Below are positions 1 through 8,888 of a DNA stretch of 39,100 nucleotides, piece by piece (position 1 is the first letter of the stretch; every line of letters starts with the position of its first letter). Below the pieces are notes generated by a model. It saw only the letters and a list, made by a program, of their open reading frames with translations, had not been told where the DNA came from and did no database searches. This DNA comes from Paracoccaceae bacterium. GTDB taxonomy: Bacteria > Pseudomonadota > Alphaproteobacteria > Rhodobacterales > Rhodobacteraceae. The position numbers and the translations under genes are program-made. The stretch lies in the NCBI GenBank assembly GCA_028284705.1, contig JANQRE010000003.1:1-39100 (forward strand), in the 5' to 3' direction.

Positions 1-1
1 G

Positions 2-3000
2 GCGGCGGGTCTAAACACTGGCGGGCTCGTCACCGGCTATCGTGGCTCTCCGCTTGGCGCTGTCGATTTGCAACTGATGCGGGCCGAGAAATATCTGGCA
101 GAGGCCGATATCACCTTCCAACCGGGCCTCAACGAGGACCTTGCGGCCACGGCCCTTTGGGGCTCCCAGCAAGCCGAGTTGCGGGGCGAGGGGCGCTTCG
201 ATGGCGTCTTTGGCCTCTGGTATGGCAAAGGCCCCGGCGTCGACCGCTCCGGCGATGTGATGCGCCACGCCAATATGGCCGGATCCTCGCCCCATGGCGG
301 TGTGCTGATGGCGATGGGCGACGATCACACCGGCGAAAGTTCCACAACACTGCACCAGTCCGACTGGGCCATGGTCGATGCCTATATGCCGGTCCTGAGC
401 CCGGCAGGGGTGCAGGAAATCCTCGATTTCGGCCTCTATGGCTGGGCGCTGTCGCGCTATGCGGGCGTCTGGTGCGGTCTGAAACTGATGAAGGACACGG
501 TGGAGGCCACCGCCGTCGTTGACGGTCGTCCAGACCGGATGTCGTTTACATTGCCCGAGATGGAACTGCCCGAGGGTGGCTTGAATATCCGTCTGGCAGA
601 CACGCCGGTCGCGCAGGAAGCGCGGATGATTGACTGCAAGAGGTTCGCCGCGGAAGCCTTTGCAAAGGCAAACAAAATCGATGGCCGTAAACTCGGGAAA
701 GCCGGTGCAAAGATTGGCTTTGTCGCGGCAGGTAAGAACTGGCTCGATCTGGTTCATGCGCTATCCCTGCTGGGCATTGACGAGGACGCCGCCGAGCGGC
801 TTGAGATCACGACTTACAAGGTCGGCCAGGTCTGGCCGCTCGACATGGACAGTTTCCACGATTGGGCCGAGGGGCTCGATCTGATCGTTTGTGTCGAGGA
901 GAAACGCAAACTGATCGAGGTGCAGGCCAAAGAAGCGATCTTCGAGGATCGTCGCGGTCGGCGCATCTATGGCTGGCACAAGGGAGATTCCTGGGAACAC
1001 GGGCGCAGGTTGGAATTGTTCCCGACACGTTTTGCGCTCGATCCAATTGATATTGCAGAGAAACTCGGCACGATCCTGATTGAAGAGGGGCGCGGGACGG
1101 AGCGCATCAAGGCCGGTCTTGCGCAACTACAGGAGGCGCGCCGAGCCGACAATGCCGAAGAGATCGCCGCCCGCTTGCCCTATTTCTGTTCTGGCTGTCC
1201 CCATAACACATCCACCAAAGTTCCCGACGGCAGTCGCGCTTATGCCGGGATCGGCTGTCACTACATGGTGCAGTGGATGGACCGCGAGACGGTCGGGTTC
1301 ACCCATATGGGCGGCGAGGGCGCGAACTGGATTGGCGAGGCGCCGTTCTCCACCCGCGATCACGTGTTCCAGAACCTCGGCGATGGCACCTATAACCATT
1401 CCGGTGTGCAGGCGATCCGGGCCGCACTTCTGAACGACACCAACATCACCTACAAAATCCTCTACAACGACGCGGTGGCAATGACCGGCGGGCAGCCCAA
1501 TGATGGTGGCCTCGACGCGCCGCAGATCGTGGCGGAGTTGCGCGCCATGGGCGTGAAAGATGTGGTCGTGGTTTACGACGACAAGGAAGACGTGGATTTC
1601 AAGCGCTTCCCATCCGACGTTGAAAAACACGAGCGCAAGGACCTATTGCGTGTTCAGGAAAGGTTGAGCAAAACCAAAGGTGTAACAGCCATTGTTTACA
1701 TCCAGACTTGCGCGGCTGAGAAACGCCGTCGCCGCAAGCGCGGGCTCTTCCCGGACCCAGACAAACGGGTCTTCATCAATACGGATGTCTGCGAAGGCTG
1801 CGGCGATTGCGGCGTGCAATCGAACTGCGTCTCCATCGTCCCGGTCGAGACGGAACTGGGCCGCAAGCGGGCGATCGACCAATCCTCCTGCAACAAGGAT
1901 TTCTCCTGCGTGAACGGGTTCTGCCCCTCCTTCGTCACCATTGAAGGCGCAAAAATCCGCAAGGAGGCGACAAAAGAGTTGGAGATCGGCGAGTTGCCTG
2001 ATCCCGACCTGCCCGAAATCGACGGCACCTACAACGTGGTCATCACAGGGGTCGGCGGCACCGGCGTTGTGACCATCGGCGCGGTCATGGCCATGGCCGC
2101 CCATATCGACGGCAAGGGTGCGGGCATGATGGAAATGGCGGGCCTCGCTCAGAAGGGCGGCGCGGTGCATATCCACTGCCGCCTGGCCGAGAAACCCGAC
2201 GATATCTCCGCCATCCGGGTCGCCACAGGCGAGGCGGATGCACTGATTGGCGGCGATCTGGTCGTCTCCGCCGGGACAAAAACCCTTGGGCTGCTATCCC
2301 CGACACGCGCGGGAGCGGTGGTGAACAGTCACGAGATCATCACCGGCGATTTCACCCGCAACACTGAGTTCTCGCTACCCTCAGACCGCCTGACACTCGC
2401 TCTGCAATCGCGAATGGGCGAGCGTTTGCAGACCTTCGATGCCTCCGATCTGGCGAAAGCGGTCCTGGGTGACTCAATCTTCTCCAACATGATCATTTTC
2501 GGTGCCGCTTGGCAGCGCGGGCTGGTGCCATTGACCCTGGACGCGATCAAACAAGCCATCGAGTTGAACGGCGCTGCGCCTGAGAAGAATCAACGTGCCT
2601 TCGAGATCGGTCGCTGGGCCAGCCTGAACCTAGAGGATGTCGCACGCCTGACTGAGAACAAGGTGACCGAACTGCCCAAGTCTTTGAAATCAAAGATCGA
2701 TTTCCGTGCGGATCATCTGGCGAAATACCAGTCGCCACGTCTTGCCAAACGCTACCGCAAATTCGTTGAACAGTTCAGCGATGAACGTCTGCAGGAGGCG
2801 GTGGCGAAGGGCTATCACAAGCTTCTAGCCTATAAGGACGAATACGAAGTCGCGCGCCTGCATCTCGAAACCGAGGCCAAAGCGCGGACGGAATTCGATG
2901 GCGATCTGACGCTGACCTATCATCTCGCACCGCCGATCTTCTCCAAGGCAGGCGCAGATGGTCGGCCCGAGAAGAAGGAATATCGCGCGATGGCGCCGCG

Positions 3001-3298
3001 GCTGTTCCGCGTGTTGGCGAAAATGAAAAGCCTGCGCGGCACGCCGCTCGATCCCTTTGGCTATTCCGCGGAGAGACGTATGGAGCGACGCCTCATCAAG
3101 GAATATGAGCGCGATCTAAAGGGTCTCACCGATCCAGATCCGCAGGCGCTCGACGCAGTTGTCGCGCTGGCCGAATTGCCGCTTCAAATCAGAGGTTTTG
3201 GACCGGTGAAGGAAGACAACGCCAGGAAAGCGGCTCTGCGGCGGGAGGAGCTGAAAGCCGCGATTGCCAATCCGGCGCAGGCCAAAGCGGCGGAGTGA
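2..3298 (+). CDS. Indolepyruvate ferredoxin oxidoreductase, fused alpha/beta type (5' end outside window)
   Basis: Oxidatively decarboxylates aryl pyruvates from aromatic amino acid breakdown to acyl-CoA, using thiamine diphosphate and iron-sulfur clusters. The reading frame is open from base 2, where GLNTGGLVTGYRGSPLG matches the family N-terminus, so only a few tens of residues are missing; about 1,099 residues are visible. A thiamine-diphosphate region (GDGTYNHSG near base 1380) is followed by cysteine-rich ferredoxin-like segments (CEGCGDCG near 1791, then further Cys near 1890-1925). Next comes the gamma-type domain GVGGTGVV near 2050 and a long C-terminal domain. This is the single-polypeptide form in which the two archaeal subunits are joined, as is usual in proteobacteria. 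It ends head to head with the tusA-like gene, the two stops abutting at 3298/3299. No partner gene is visible upstream. Confidence 0.93.
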   Translation, partial: AAGLNTGGLVTGYRGSPLGAVDLQLMRAEKYLAEADITFQPGLNEDLAATALWGSQQAELRGEGRFDGVFGLWYGKGPGVDRSGDVMRHANMAGSSPHGGVLMAMGDDHTGESSTTLHQSDWAMVDAYMPVLSPAGVQEILDFGLYGWALSRYAGVWCGLKLMKDTVEATAVVDGRPDRMSFTLPEMELPEGGLNIRLADTPVAQEARMIDCKRFAAEAFAKANKIDGRKLGKAGAKIGFVAAGKNWLDLVHALSLLGIDEDAAERLEITTYKVGQVWPLDMDSFHDWAEGLDLIVCVEEKRKLIEVQAKEAIFEDRRGRRIYGWHKGDSWEHGRRLELFPTRFALDPIDIAEKLGTILIEEGRGTERIKAGLAQLQEARRADNAEEIAARLPYFCSGCPHNTSTKVPDGSRAYAGIGCHYMVQWMDRETVGFTHMGGEGANWIGEAPFSTRDHVFQNLGDGTYNHSGVQAIRAALLNDTNITYKILYNDAVAMTGGQPNDGGLDAPQIVAELRAMGVKDVVVVYDDKEDVDFKRFPSDVEKHERKDLLRVQERLSKTKGVTAIVYIQTCAAEKRRRRKRGLFPDPDKRVFINTDVCEGCGDCGVQSNCVSIVPVETELGRKRAIDQSSCNKDFSCVNGFCPSFVTIEGAKIRKEATKELEIGELPDPDLPEIDGTYNVVITGVGGTGVVTIGAVMAMAAHIDGKGAGMMEMAGLAQKGGAVHIHCRLAEKPDDISAIRVATGEADALIGGDLVVSAGTKTLGLLSPTRAGAVVNSHEIITGDFTRNTEFSLPSDRLTLALQSRMGERLQTFDASDLAKAVLGDSIFSNMIIFGAAWQRGLVPLTLDAIKQAIELNGAAPEKNQRAFEIGRWASLNLEDVARLTENKVTELPKSLKSKIDFRADHLAKYQSPRLAKRYRKFVEQFSDERLQEAVAKGYHKLLAYKDEYEVARLHLETEAKARTEFDGDLTLTYHLAPPIFSKAGADGRPEKKEYRAMAPRLFRVLAKMKSLRGTPLDPFGYSAERRMERRLIKEYERDLKGLTDPDPQALDAVVALAELPLQIRGFGPVKEDNARKAALRREELKAAIANPAQAKAAE

Positions 3299-3520
3299 TC
3301 AGACCTTCTCCACCGTGTACGCAACGTGAGTTTCAGCCTCGGTGGTCGAAACCAGCTTAATCCCGCTCTCCGCACAAAAATGCGGAACATCCACGAGAGC
3401 GGCAGGGTCATCGGCCAGAAGCGTGATCTGATCGCCCGCCGCCAAAGGCTTCAGCCGCTTGCGTAGCTTCAGCACGGGCAGGGGGCACAACAGGCCGATG
3501 GCGTCGATGGTCTCGCTCAT
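3299..3520 (-). CDS. TusA/SirA-family sulfur carrier protein
   Basis: A 73-residue protein of the TusA family, small persulfide carriers that pass sulfur for tRNA thiolation, molybdenum cofactor or sulfur oxidation. The signature CPLPVLK lies near the N-terminus with the sulfur-accepting cysteine at residue 12. I start it at MSETIDAIG (ATG at 3518-3520), which gives the usual family length; an in-frame extension of 7 residues upstream lacks family character. It stands alone, convergent with the oxidoreductase. The family also includes YeeD- and YedF-like members, so the exact sulfur-transfer partner cannot be named from sequence. Confidence 0.85.
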   Translation of the reverse strand: MSETIDAIGLLCPLPVLKLRKRLKPLAAGDQITLLADDPAALVDVPHFCAESGIKLVSTTEAETHVAYTVEKV

Positions 3521-3616
3521 GGGCCGTGATCTATGGGCCACGGGGGCCTATGTCCAGCAGGCTACGGACCTTACTTTCGCCCAAATCCGTGGATAGCTTT
3601 GCCAAAAGGTTAATCT

Positions 3617-4873
3617 GTGGCGCAACACATGGGCGATGAGCAGTCCAGAACGGTGAAACGGCGCCGGGTCTTCTACATTCCCGGCTATGATCCGATTCAT
3701 CCCCGTCGCTACCGAGAGCTCTACCGGAAAGAGAGCGCTAAACAGGCTGAAATCTCGAACTACACCATTGATCTCAAACCCAAGAAGGGCGACGGACCCT
3801 ATGGCTGGTCTGTGACGGCAAAGATCGATGGCGTCGAAACGGAAGCCGAGTTTGAGGTGCTTGTCTGGTCCGATATCGTGCGCGCCTCGATGTCGAACTC
3901 GATCCCCGCGACCTATCTGCAACTGGTCCGCACGGCCTGGACTTACATTGTCTCCGGCGCCCTCAGACGTCTCATGTGGCTGCGCAAAGGCCCGGTGATC
4001 GCAGCACTCTATCCCGTGGGCATGTTGCTTTTGCAACTGATCCTTGCGCTGATCGCGGCGCGTGTTCTGGGTGGCGGATTGAAGGGCGGTTTGGACGTGC
4101 TCCTGCCGTTTTTGCCCGGCTCGGTCACCTTGGGCCTGGGCTGGGCCGCGGCCGTGATCATTTTCGTCATGTTGCTCAGGTGGTTCAAAGCCAAGGACAA
4201 CAAGCTCTTCGCCTATTACCTGATGCATGACTACGCCTATTCCGCGCGCTATGGCGGGGCGAATCCACCGGAATTGGAAGCCCGGATGGAGGAGTTTGGC
4301 GCGCTGATTTCCGCGGCTCTCGCCACGGACGTGGATGAGGTTCTTGTGGTCGGGCATTCCTCGGGCGCGCATCTTGCGGTTACAATCCTGGCGGATCTGA
4401 TCCGTAAGGGCCGCGTGACTGAGGCCGGGCCCAAACTCAGCTTTCTGGCGCTCGGTCAGGTCGTTCCCATGGTCTCTTTTCTACCAAAAGCCAGAGAGTT
4501 ACGCGGCGATCTTCATTTCCTAGCAACCCGCGATGAGGTCACCTGGATCGACGTCACAGCCCCCGGCGATGGCTGCGCCTTTGCGCTTTGTGATCCCGTG
4601 GCCGTCTCCGGCGTCAAACCGGAAAACCAACGCTGGCCGCTCGTCTTCTCCGCCGCCTTCACACAATCGCTCAGCCCCGAACGCTGGCAGGAACTGCGCT
4701 GGCGGTTCTTTCGCCTGCATTTTCAGTATCTCTGCGCCTTTGATCGCCCGAAAGACTACGACTATTTCCAGATCACCGCAGGCCCCAAGACCCTGCGCGA
4801 CCGCTATGAAGGGCGACCTCCCTCCCGATCCCGGATTGACGAGCCTGCCTCGGGCTATACGGATATGGCATGA
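3617..4873 (+). CDS. Membrane-anchored alpha/beta hydrolase-like protein
   Basis: Unnamed protein of 418 residues from a GTG at 3617; an ATG at 3629 would shorten it by four. After a basic N-terminus and a strand reading RRVFYIPGYDP, typical of an alpha/beta hydrolase first strand, there are two hydrophobic segments (about residues 133-155 and 165-190) that should cross the inner membrane. A nucleophile-elbow motif GHSSG (Gly246-His-Ser248-Ser-Gly250) then follows. This combination suggests a serine esterase or lipase-like enzyme held at the membrane. Its stop overlaps the start of the P450 gene by 4 bases (ATGA), so the two are probably translated together and may act on the same lipophilic substrate. 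The substrate is unknown, and the catalytic acid and histidine are not securely placed. Confidence 0.75.
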   Translation: MAQHMGDEQSRTVKRRRVFYIPGYDPIHPRRYRELYRKESAKQAEISNYTIDLKPKKGDGPYGWSVTAKIDGVETEAEFEVLVWSDIVRASMSNSIPATYLQLVRTAWTYIVSGALRRLMWLRKGPVIAALYPVGMLLLQLILALIAARVLGGGLKGGLDVLLPFLPGSVTLGLGWAAAVIIFVMLLRWFKAKDNKLFAYYLMHDYAYSARYGGANPPELEARMEEFGALISAALATDVDEVLVVGHSSGAHLAVTILADLIRKGRVTEAGPKLSFLALGQVVPMVSFLPKARELRGDLHFLATRDEVTWIDVTAPGDGCAFALCDPVAVSGVKPENQRWPLVFSAAFTQSLSPERWQELRWRFFRLHFQYLCAFDRPKDYDYFQITAGPKTLRDRYEGRPPSRSRIDEPASGYTDMA

Positions 4874-6231
4874 CATTGCCTCCGAAACCGCCCGCGCGGC
4901 CTGAAAAAGTCTCGTTCCTGCGCTATCTGCGGCTCTTCCGGCAGGACATCCTCTCTGCACAACCGGCAAAGCTCTATCGCGCCTGGATGGCCGAATACCG
5001 CACGCCGTTTTTCACGAGCTACATGATCAATCAACCGGAGCTGATCCGGACCGTACTGAACGAGCGGCCCGACGATTTCCCGAAATCCGACCGCATCGGG
5101 GAGGGGCTGCGCCCGCTTCTCGGAAACTCGGTCTTTCTGACCAATGGCGAGGTCTGGAAACGGCAGCGGCGGATCATCGACCCGGCCTTCGAGGGCGGAC
5201 GCCTGCGCGACACCTTTCCAGCAATGCTGGCCGCGGCGGAGGCCTCGGTGGAACGTCTCAAGGCACAGCTCGGCGACGAACCGGTTGAAATCGAACAGGA
5301 AACCAGCTTTGCCGCTGCGGATGTGATCTTTCGCACGCTCTTCTCGATTCCCATCGAGGACAAGATTGCGACGAAAGTGTTCTACGAATTCCGCGACTAT
5401 CAGCGCACCCAACCGATCCTGAACCTCGGCGCGATGGTGCCGCTGCCCCGCTGGATGCCGCGTCTCTTTCGACGGCGCACGAAAGAAACGGCCCGTTCGA
5501 TCCGGGCGCTGATCACCGAACTTACGTCCAATCGCATGGCGGCGATTGAGGGCGGCACGGCGCCGGACGATCTGGCCACCAAAATCATGACCACAGCCGA
5601 CCCCGAAACCGGCGAGACCTTCACGACAGAAGAGATGGTCGATCAGGTGGCGATCTTCTTCCTAGCGGGTCATGAGACCTCCGCCTCGGCATTGGCCTGG
5701 ACGCTTTACCTCATCGCGCTGTTCCCGGAGTGGCAGGAGAAGCTGGCAGCCGAGGCCGAAGATGCGCTGCAGGGAGAGATCGATTTCGGTATCATGTCGA
5801 AGCTAAAAATCAGCCGCGACATTTTCCGCGAGGCGCTCCGCCTCTATCCGCCGGTGCCGATGATGGTGCGCGAGACGACCTGCCCGGAAAACTTCCGCGA
5901 GCGCGACATCAAGACCGGGGCGCAGGTGGTCATCTCACCCTGGCATCTGCACCGCCAGAACCGGCTTTGGGATGATCCTGACGGCTTTGACCCCGCACGC
6001 TGGGCGACGGAAAACGGAAAATCCTGCATGCGCGACGCCTATATCCCGTTTTCAAGCGGGGCGCGGGTCTGCACGGGCGCAGGGTTTGCGATGGTAGAAG
6101 GGCCGCTGCTTCTGTCGATGCTGGCCAGGGCGTTCCGGTTCTCGCCGGACCCAACGCGCGCACCCGTCCCGGTGGCGCATCTGACGGTTCGCTCGAAAGA
6201 TGGGATCTGGTTGAAGATGGAACGCCGTTAG
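4870..6231 (+). CDS. Cytochrome P450
   Basis: Heme-thiolate monooxygenase of 453 residues, a full family length. The I-helix oxygen-activation motif AGHET is at residues 266-270. The ExxR pair of the K-helix is Glu321/Arg324 (EALR). The heme loop FSSGARVCTG places the proximal cysteine at residue 401. There is no signal peptide or N-terminal membrane anchor, so it should be a soluble bacterial enzyme needing ferredoxin and reductase partners; none is encoded nearby. The ATG at 4870 overlaps the stop of the membrane hydrolase by 4 bases. The substrate cannot be predicted; hydroxylation of a fatty acid, terpene or similar lipid is only a guess from the hydrolase neighbour. Confidence 0.95.
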   Translation: MTLPPKPPARPEKVSFLRYLRLFRQDILSAQPAKLYRAWMAEYRTPFFTSYMINQPELIRTVLNERPDDFPKSDRIGEGLRPLLGNSVFLTNGEVWKRQRRIIDPAFEGGRLRDTFPAMLAAAEASVERLKAQLGDEPVEIEQETSFAAADVIFRTLFSIPIEDKIATKVFYEFRDYQRTQPILNLGAMVPLPRWMPRLFRRRTKETARSIRALITELTSNRMAAIEGGTAPDDLATKIMTTADPETGETFTTEEMVDQVAIFFLAGHETSASALAWTLYLIALFPEWQEKLAAEAEDALQGEIDFGIMSKLKISRDIFREALRLYPPVPMMVRETTCPENFRERDIKTGAQVVISPWHLHRQNRLWDDPDGFDPARWATENGKSCMRDAYIPFSSGARVCTGAGFAMVEGPLLLSMLARAFRFSPDPTRAPVPVAHLTVRSKDGIWLKMERR

Positions 6232-6237
6232 AGGCGC

Positions 6238-6501
6238 TTAGCCTGCGCGCGAAAGTTGCGGCTGAGAAGTCTGCTCGAGATTCGCTTTCACCTGATCGCG
6301 ATAGTATTTCAAGACGAACAGGCGGATCGTAGAGGCAAGACCGGCATCGCCCACGCGGGTCGCATCGATCTCTGCGGCGAGACGATTGATCGGCTTGTTG
6401 CGGATCGCAGCGATCTCACAGAAGGAGGCCCAAAACTCGTCCTCCAGCGAGACGCTGGTGCGATGGCCGTTCAGTGTCAATGAGCGCTTCTTTGGACGCA
6501 T
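6238..6501 (-). CDS. Ribbon-helix-helix domain protein
   Basis: An 87-residue protein of the alphaproteobacterial ribbon-helix-helix family (RHH_4 type). Residues about 4-20 (RSLTLNGHRTSVSLEDEF) fit the DNA-contacting strand and first helix. The helix pair after it ends in an NRLAAEID segment characteristic of the family. It presumably binds DNA as a dimer; targets are unknown. It is the third gene of the fumC-DUF4169-RHH order common in Rhodobacterales. It is separated from DUF4169 by about 144 AT-richer bases, which could carry its own promoter. It lies 6 bases past the P450 stop, convergent with it. Confidence 0.8.
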   Translation of the reverse strand: MRPKKRSLTLNGHRTSVSLEDEFWASFCEIAAIRNKPINRLAAEIDATRVGDAGLASTIRLFVLKYYRDQVKANLEQTSQPQLSRAG

Positions 6502-6645
6502 AAAATGTCTCCCTCACAAATTCACTTGCCCCTGTTGCAGCCCCTCCGCTGCGGTTTGTTAGGGCATTACTATCGAGGTGGTATTTTTAATTATCGGGGA
6601 AAAATCACTTCGAGTTGTCATGAAAATGACATACCGGGGAAGAGC

Positions 6646-6819
6646 TCACCGGTCCAGTTTATGACTGTCGAGAATTTTTTCGCGTTGCTTTTTTGCTTGG
6701 GCGTCTGCGCGCCTCTGCTCTTTGGTCCGGCCAAAGCGCACGGCGTTCTCATCCGCGCGCTTTTTGGCCTGCTCTTTTGCGCGCGATTTCCGCGCTTTGT
6801 TCAAGTTTATAAGGCTCAT
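6646..6819 (-). CDS. DUF4169 family small basic protein
   Basis: A 57-residue protein that starts [20 protein letters not shown] and ends ILDSHKLDR. It is highly charged, Lys/Arg/Gln/Ala-rich and likely one long helix, matching DUF4169, a family of unknown function found mainly next to fumC in alphaproteobacteria. Its ATG overlaps the fumC stop (ATGA at 6816-6819), so translation is probably coupled to fumarase. I see no catalytic motif. The basic composition could suit RNA, ribosome or nucleic-acid binding, but that is only inference. Confidence 0.85.
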   Translation of the reverse strand: MSLINLNKARKSRAKEQAKKRADENAVRFGRTKEQRRADAQAKKQREKILDSHKLDR

Positions 6820-8207
6820 TTGGGCCCGATCATCAATTCGGGCCGCACGACGCGATCAAAGGTTTCTTCGTCGACGAAGCCCAGATTGATCGCTTCTTCG
6901 CGCAAAGTCGTGCCATTCTTATGCGCGGTCTTCGCAACTGACGTTGCGTTATCGTAGCCGATTTCCGGCGCCAAAGCGGTCACGAGCATCAGCGATTCCC
7001 GCATCAGTTTCTCGATCCGATCCGTGTTGGCTTGAATGCCGGAGACGCAATTGTCTGTGAAGGCCACACAGGCATCGCCGATCAGCTGCATCGATTGCAG
7101 CACGTTATAGGCCATCATCGGTTTGTAGACGTTGAGCTCGAAATGGCCCTGGCTTCCGGCCATGCCCACGGCGGCGTCATTGCCGAACACATGGGCGCAA
7201 ACCTGCGTCATCGCCTCGCATTGGGTGGGGTTCACCTTGCCCGGCATGATGGAGGAGCCGGGTTCGTTTTCCGGCAGCATCAACTCGCCGAGCCCGCAAC
7301 GGGGACCGGAACCGAGCAGGCGGATATCGTTGGCGATCTTGAAGAGCGAGGCGGCGACGGTTTTGGTGGCCCCCGACATCTCGACCATGGCGTCATGGGC
7401 GGCCAAAGCTTCGAATTTGTTCGGAGCCGTCACGAAGGGCAGGCCAGTGATCTCGGCCATATTCGCTGCGACCGTGGCGCCCCAACCATCCGGCGTGTTG
7501 AGGCCGGTGCCGACCGCCGTGCCACCTTGCGCCAGCTCGTAAATCCGACCCAGGGCGTCCTTCACGCGCTGAATGCCCATGGCGACCTGATGGGCGTAGC
7601 CCGAAAACTCCTGTGAGAGCGTCAAAGGCGTGGCGTCCATCGTATGGGTGCGCCCGATTTTGATGATGCCATCGAATTCCGCAACCTTGGCTTGCAACGC
7701 CGCATGCAGTTTCTCCAATCCCGGGATCAACACATCATGCGCGGTCATTGCGGTTGCGATATGCATCGCTGTCGGGAAGGTGTCGTTCGACGATTGGCCC
7801 ATATTGCAGTGATCGTTCGGATGCACCGGGCTTTTCGACCCGATCTCCCCGCCCAAGATTTCAATCGCGCGATTGGCGATCACCTCATTGGCGTTCATGT
7901 TCGACTGCGTGCCGGAGCCCGTCTGCCAGACCACCAGCGGGAAGTTATCGTCGAGCTTGCCCTCAACCACTTCGCCCGCCGCCTCGATGATCGCGTCAGC
8001 CAGGTCCGCCGCCAGTTTGCCATTGGCCTTATTGGCCTGCGCGCAGGCCTTCTTGATCACACCCAATGCACGCACGATCGCGACCGGTTGTTTCTCCCAG
8101 CCGATCGGGAAGTTCAAAATCGAGCGCTGCGTCTGGGCCCCCCAGTATTTGTCGGCGGGAACCTCAAGCGGGCCAAAGCTGTCGGTCTCGGTGCGGGTGG
8201 CGGTCAT
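6816..8207 (-). CDS. fumC: Class II fumarate hydratase
   Basis: Iron-independent fumarase that interconverts fumarate and malate in the TCA cycle; cytosolic homotetramer of 463 residues. The superfamily signature [11 protein letters not shown], which carries the catalytic serine loop, is present, as are the family blocks [26 protein letters not shown] and [10 protein letters not shown] start it at [17 protein letters not shown] (ATG 8205-8207), which matches the family start and has AGGAG about 10 bases upstream (8217-8221); an upstream in-frame ATG at 8291 would add 28 unrelated residues. It is the first gene of fumC-DUF4169-RHH. A plausible promoter lies at 8238-8266. Confidence 0.97.
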   Translation of the reverse strand: MTATRTETDSFGPLEVPADKYWGAQTQRSILNFPIGWEKQPVAIVRALGVIKKACAQANKANGKLAADLADAIIEAAGEVVEGKLDDNFPLVVWQTGSGTQSNMNANEVIANRAIEILGGEIGSKSPVHPNDHCNMGQSSNDTFPTAMHIATAMTAHDVLIPGLEKLHAALQAKVAEFDGIIKIGRTHTMDATPLTLSQEFSGYAHQVAMGIQRVKDALGRIYELAQGGTAVGTGLNTPDGWGATVAANMAEITGLPFVTAPNKFEALAAHDAMVEMSGATKTVAASLFKIANDIRLLGSGPRCGLGELMLPENEPGSSIMPGKVNPTQCEAMTQVCAHVFGNDAAVGMAGSQGHFELNVYKPMMAYNVLQSMQLIGDACVAFTDNCVSGIQANTDRIEKLMRESLMLVTALAPEIGYDNATSVAKTAHKNGTTLREEAINLGFVDEETFDRVVRPELMIGPK

Positions 8208-8237
8208 GGGGCGATGCTCCTGAAAATCGTTTGCCCC

Positions 8238-8266
8238 GTCATACGAAGAGGCGGGCGCGAAGACAA
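8238..8266 (-). promoter_or_regulatory. Candidate sigma-70 promoter of fumC
   Basis: Read on the minus strand, TTGTCT (8266-8261) and TATGAC (8243-8238) are separated by 17 bases and lie about 30 bases upstream of the fumC start. Each hexamer matches the consensus at 4 of 6 positions, so this is a reasonable but unproven promoter. Confidence 0.35.
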
Positions 8267-8403
8267 TCGCACCCGCCCATGTTTGCGCCAACGCTGGCTT
8301 TCAGCCCCAACACGTCATGCGTCGGTGTTCGCGTTCGGCCCGAAAGGGGCGAGGCAGCGAACGCCGACCCTTATAGGGCTGAAATGCCACCAGCCTTGCG
8401 TGA

Positions 8404-8874
8404 TCAGGCCGCGCGCGCAATCACCACGCCGTCCTCCAGATAGGCCTTGTTGCCGTCCAGAAGCTTGCCGAGCAGCTTGCGGAACTGTGGCTTCATCATC
8501 GGCACCATCAGACGGCCCAGAAGTCCGAATTTCGGCGTGAACTCCATGGTCATCGAGATTTCCGATTTGTTCGGTCCAAGTTCCTTGAACTTGAACGTGG
8601 CTTCCGCGCGTTTCAAAGGCAGCGTGCCGTTGTAGATATCGATCTTCAGCTCCTTCATCGGTGTGTAGCCGATGATGCGCTCCTGAATGTGGTTCTTGCC
8701 GTCATTGAGATCGCATTGCCGGGTCGCGCCGAGGCCTGTGTCGCCGTTCTCTTCGATCAGGAAAGAGCGGTTCAGGTTCGGGTTGAACTTGTCGATATTG
8801 CCGTAATCATCCCAGCTCTCCCAAACGTCTTTGAGCGGGGCGTTGATGGTGCGAATTACCGTGACTGTGGCCAT
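8404..8874 (-). CDS. SRPBCC family (START-like) protein
   Basis: A 156-residue protein of the SRPBCC/polyketide-cyclase fold, a helix-grip barrel with a hydrophobic ligand pocket. The opening ATVTVIRTINAPLKDVWESW with FNPNL soon after is the standard family entry strand and helix. There is no signal peptide and no catalytic signature, so it may bind a lipophilic ligand rather than catalyse a reaction. It follows the hydrolase gene by only 14 bases and has a strong ribosome site (GAGGAGA) just before its ATG, so the two form an operon. The ligand may be the substrate or product of the hydrolase. Confidence 0.8.
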   Translation of the reverse strand: MATVTVIRTINAPLKDVWESWDDYGNIDKFNPNLNRSFLIEENGDTGLGATRQCDLNDGKNHIQERIIGYTPMKELKIDIYNGTLPLKRAEATFKFKELGPNKSEISMTMEFTPKFGLLGRLMVPMMKPQFRKLLGKLLDGNKAYLEDGVVIARAA

Positions 8875-8888
8875 GTATTGTCTCCTCG

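Noticed and set aside
6617-6630. GTCAT-GAAA-ATGAC hairpin between DUF4169 and the RHH gene
   Set aside because: Only five base pairs and no T tract; not enough to call a terminator or operator.
8208-8291. 28-residue extension of fumC
   Set aside because: It would overlie the likely promoter and ribosome site, and [12 protein letters not shown] is the recognised start.
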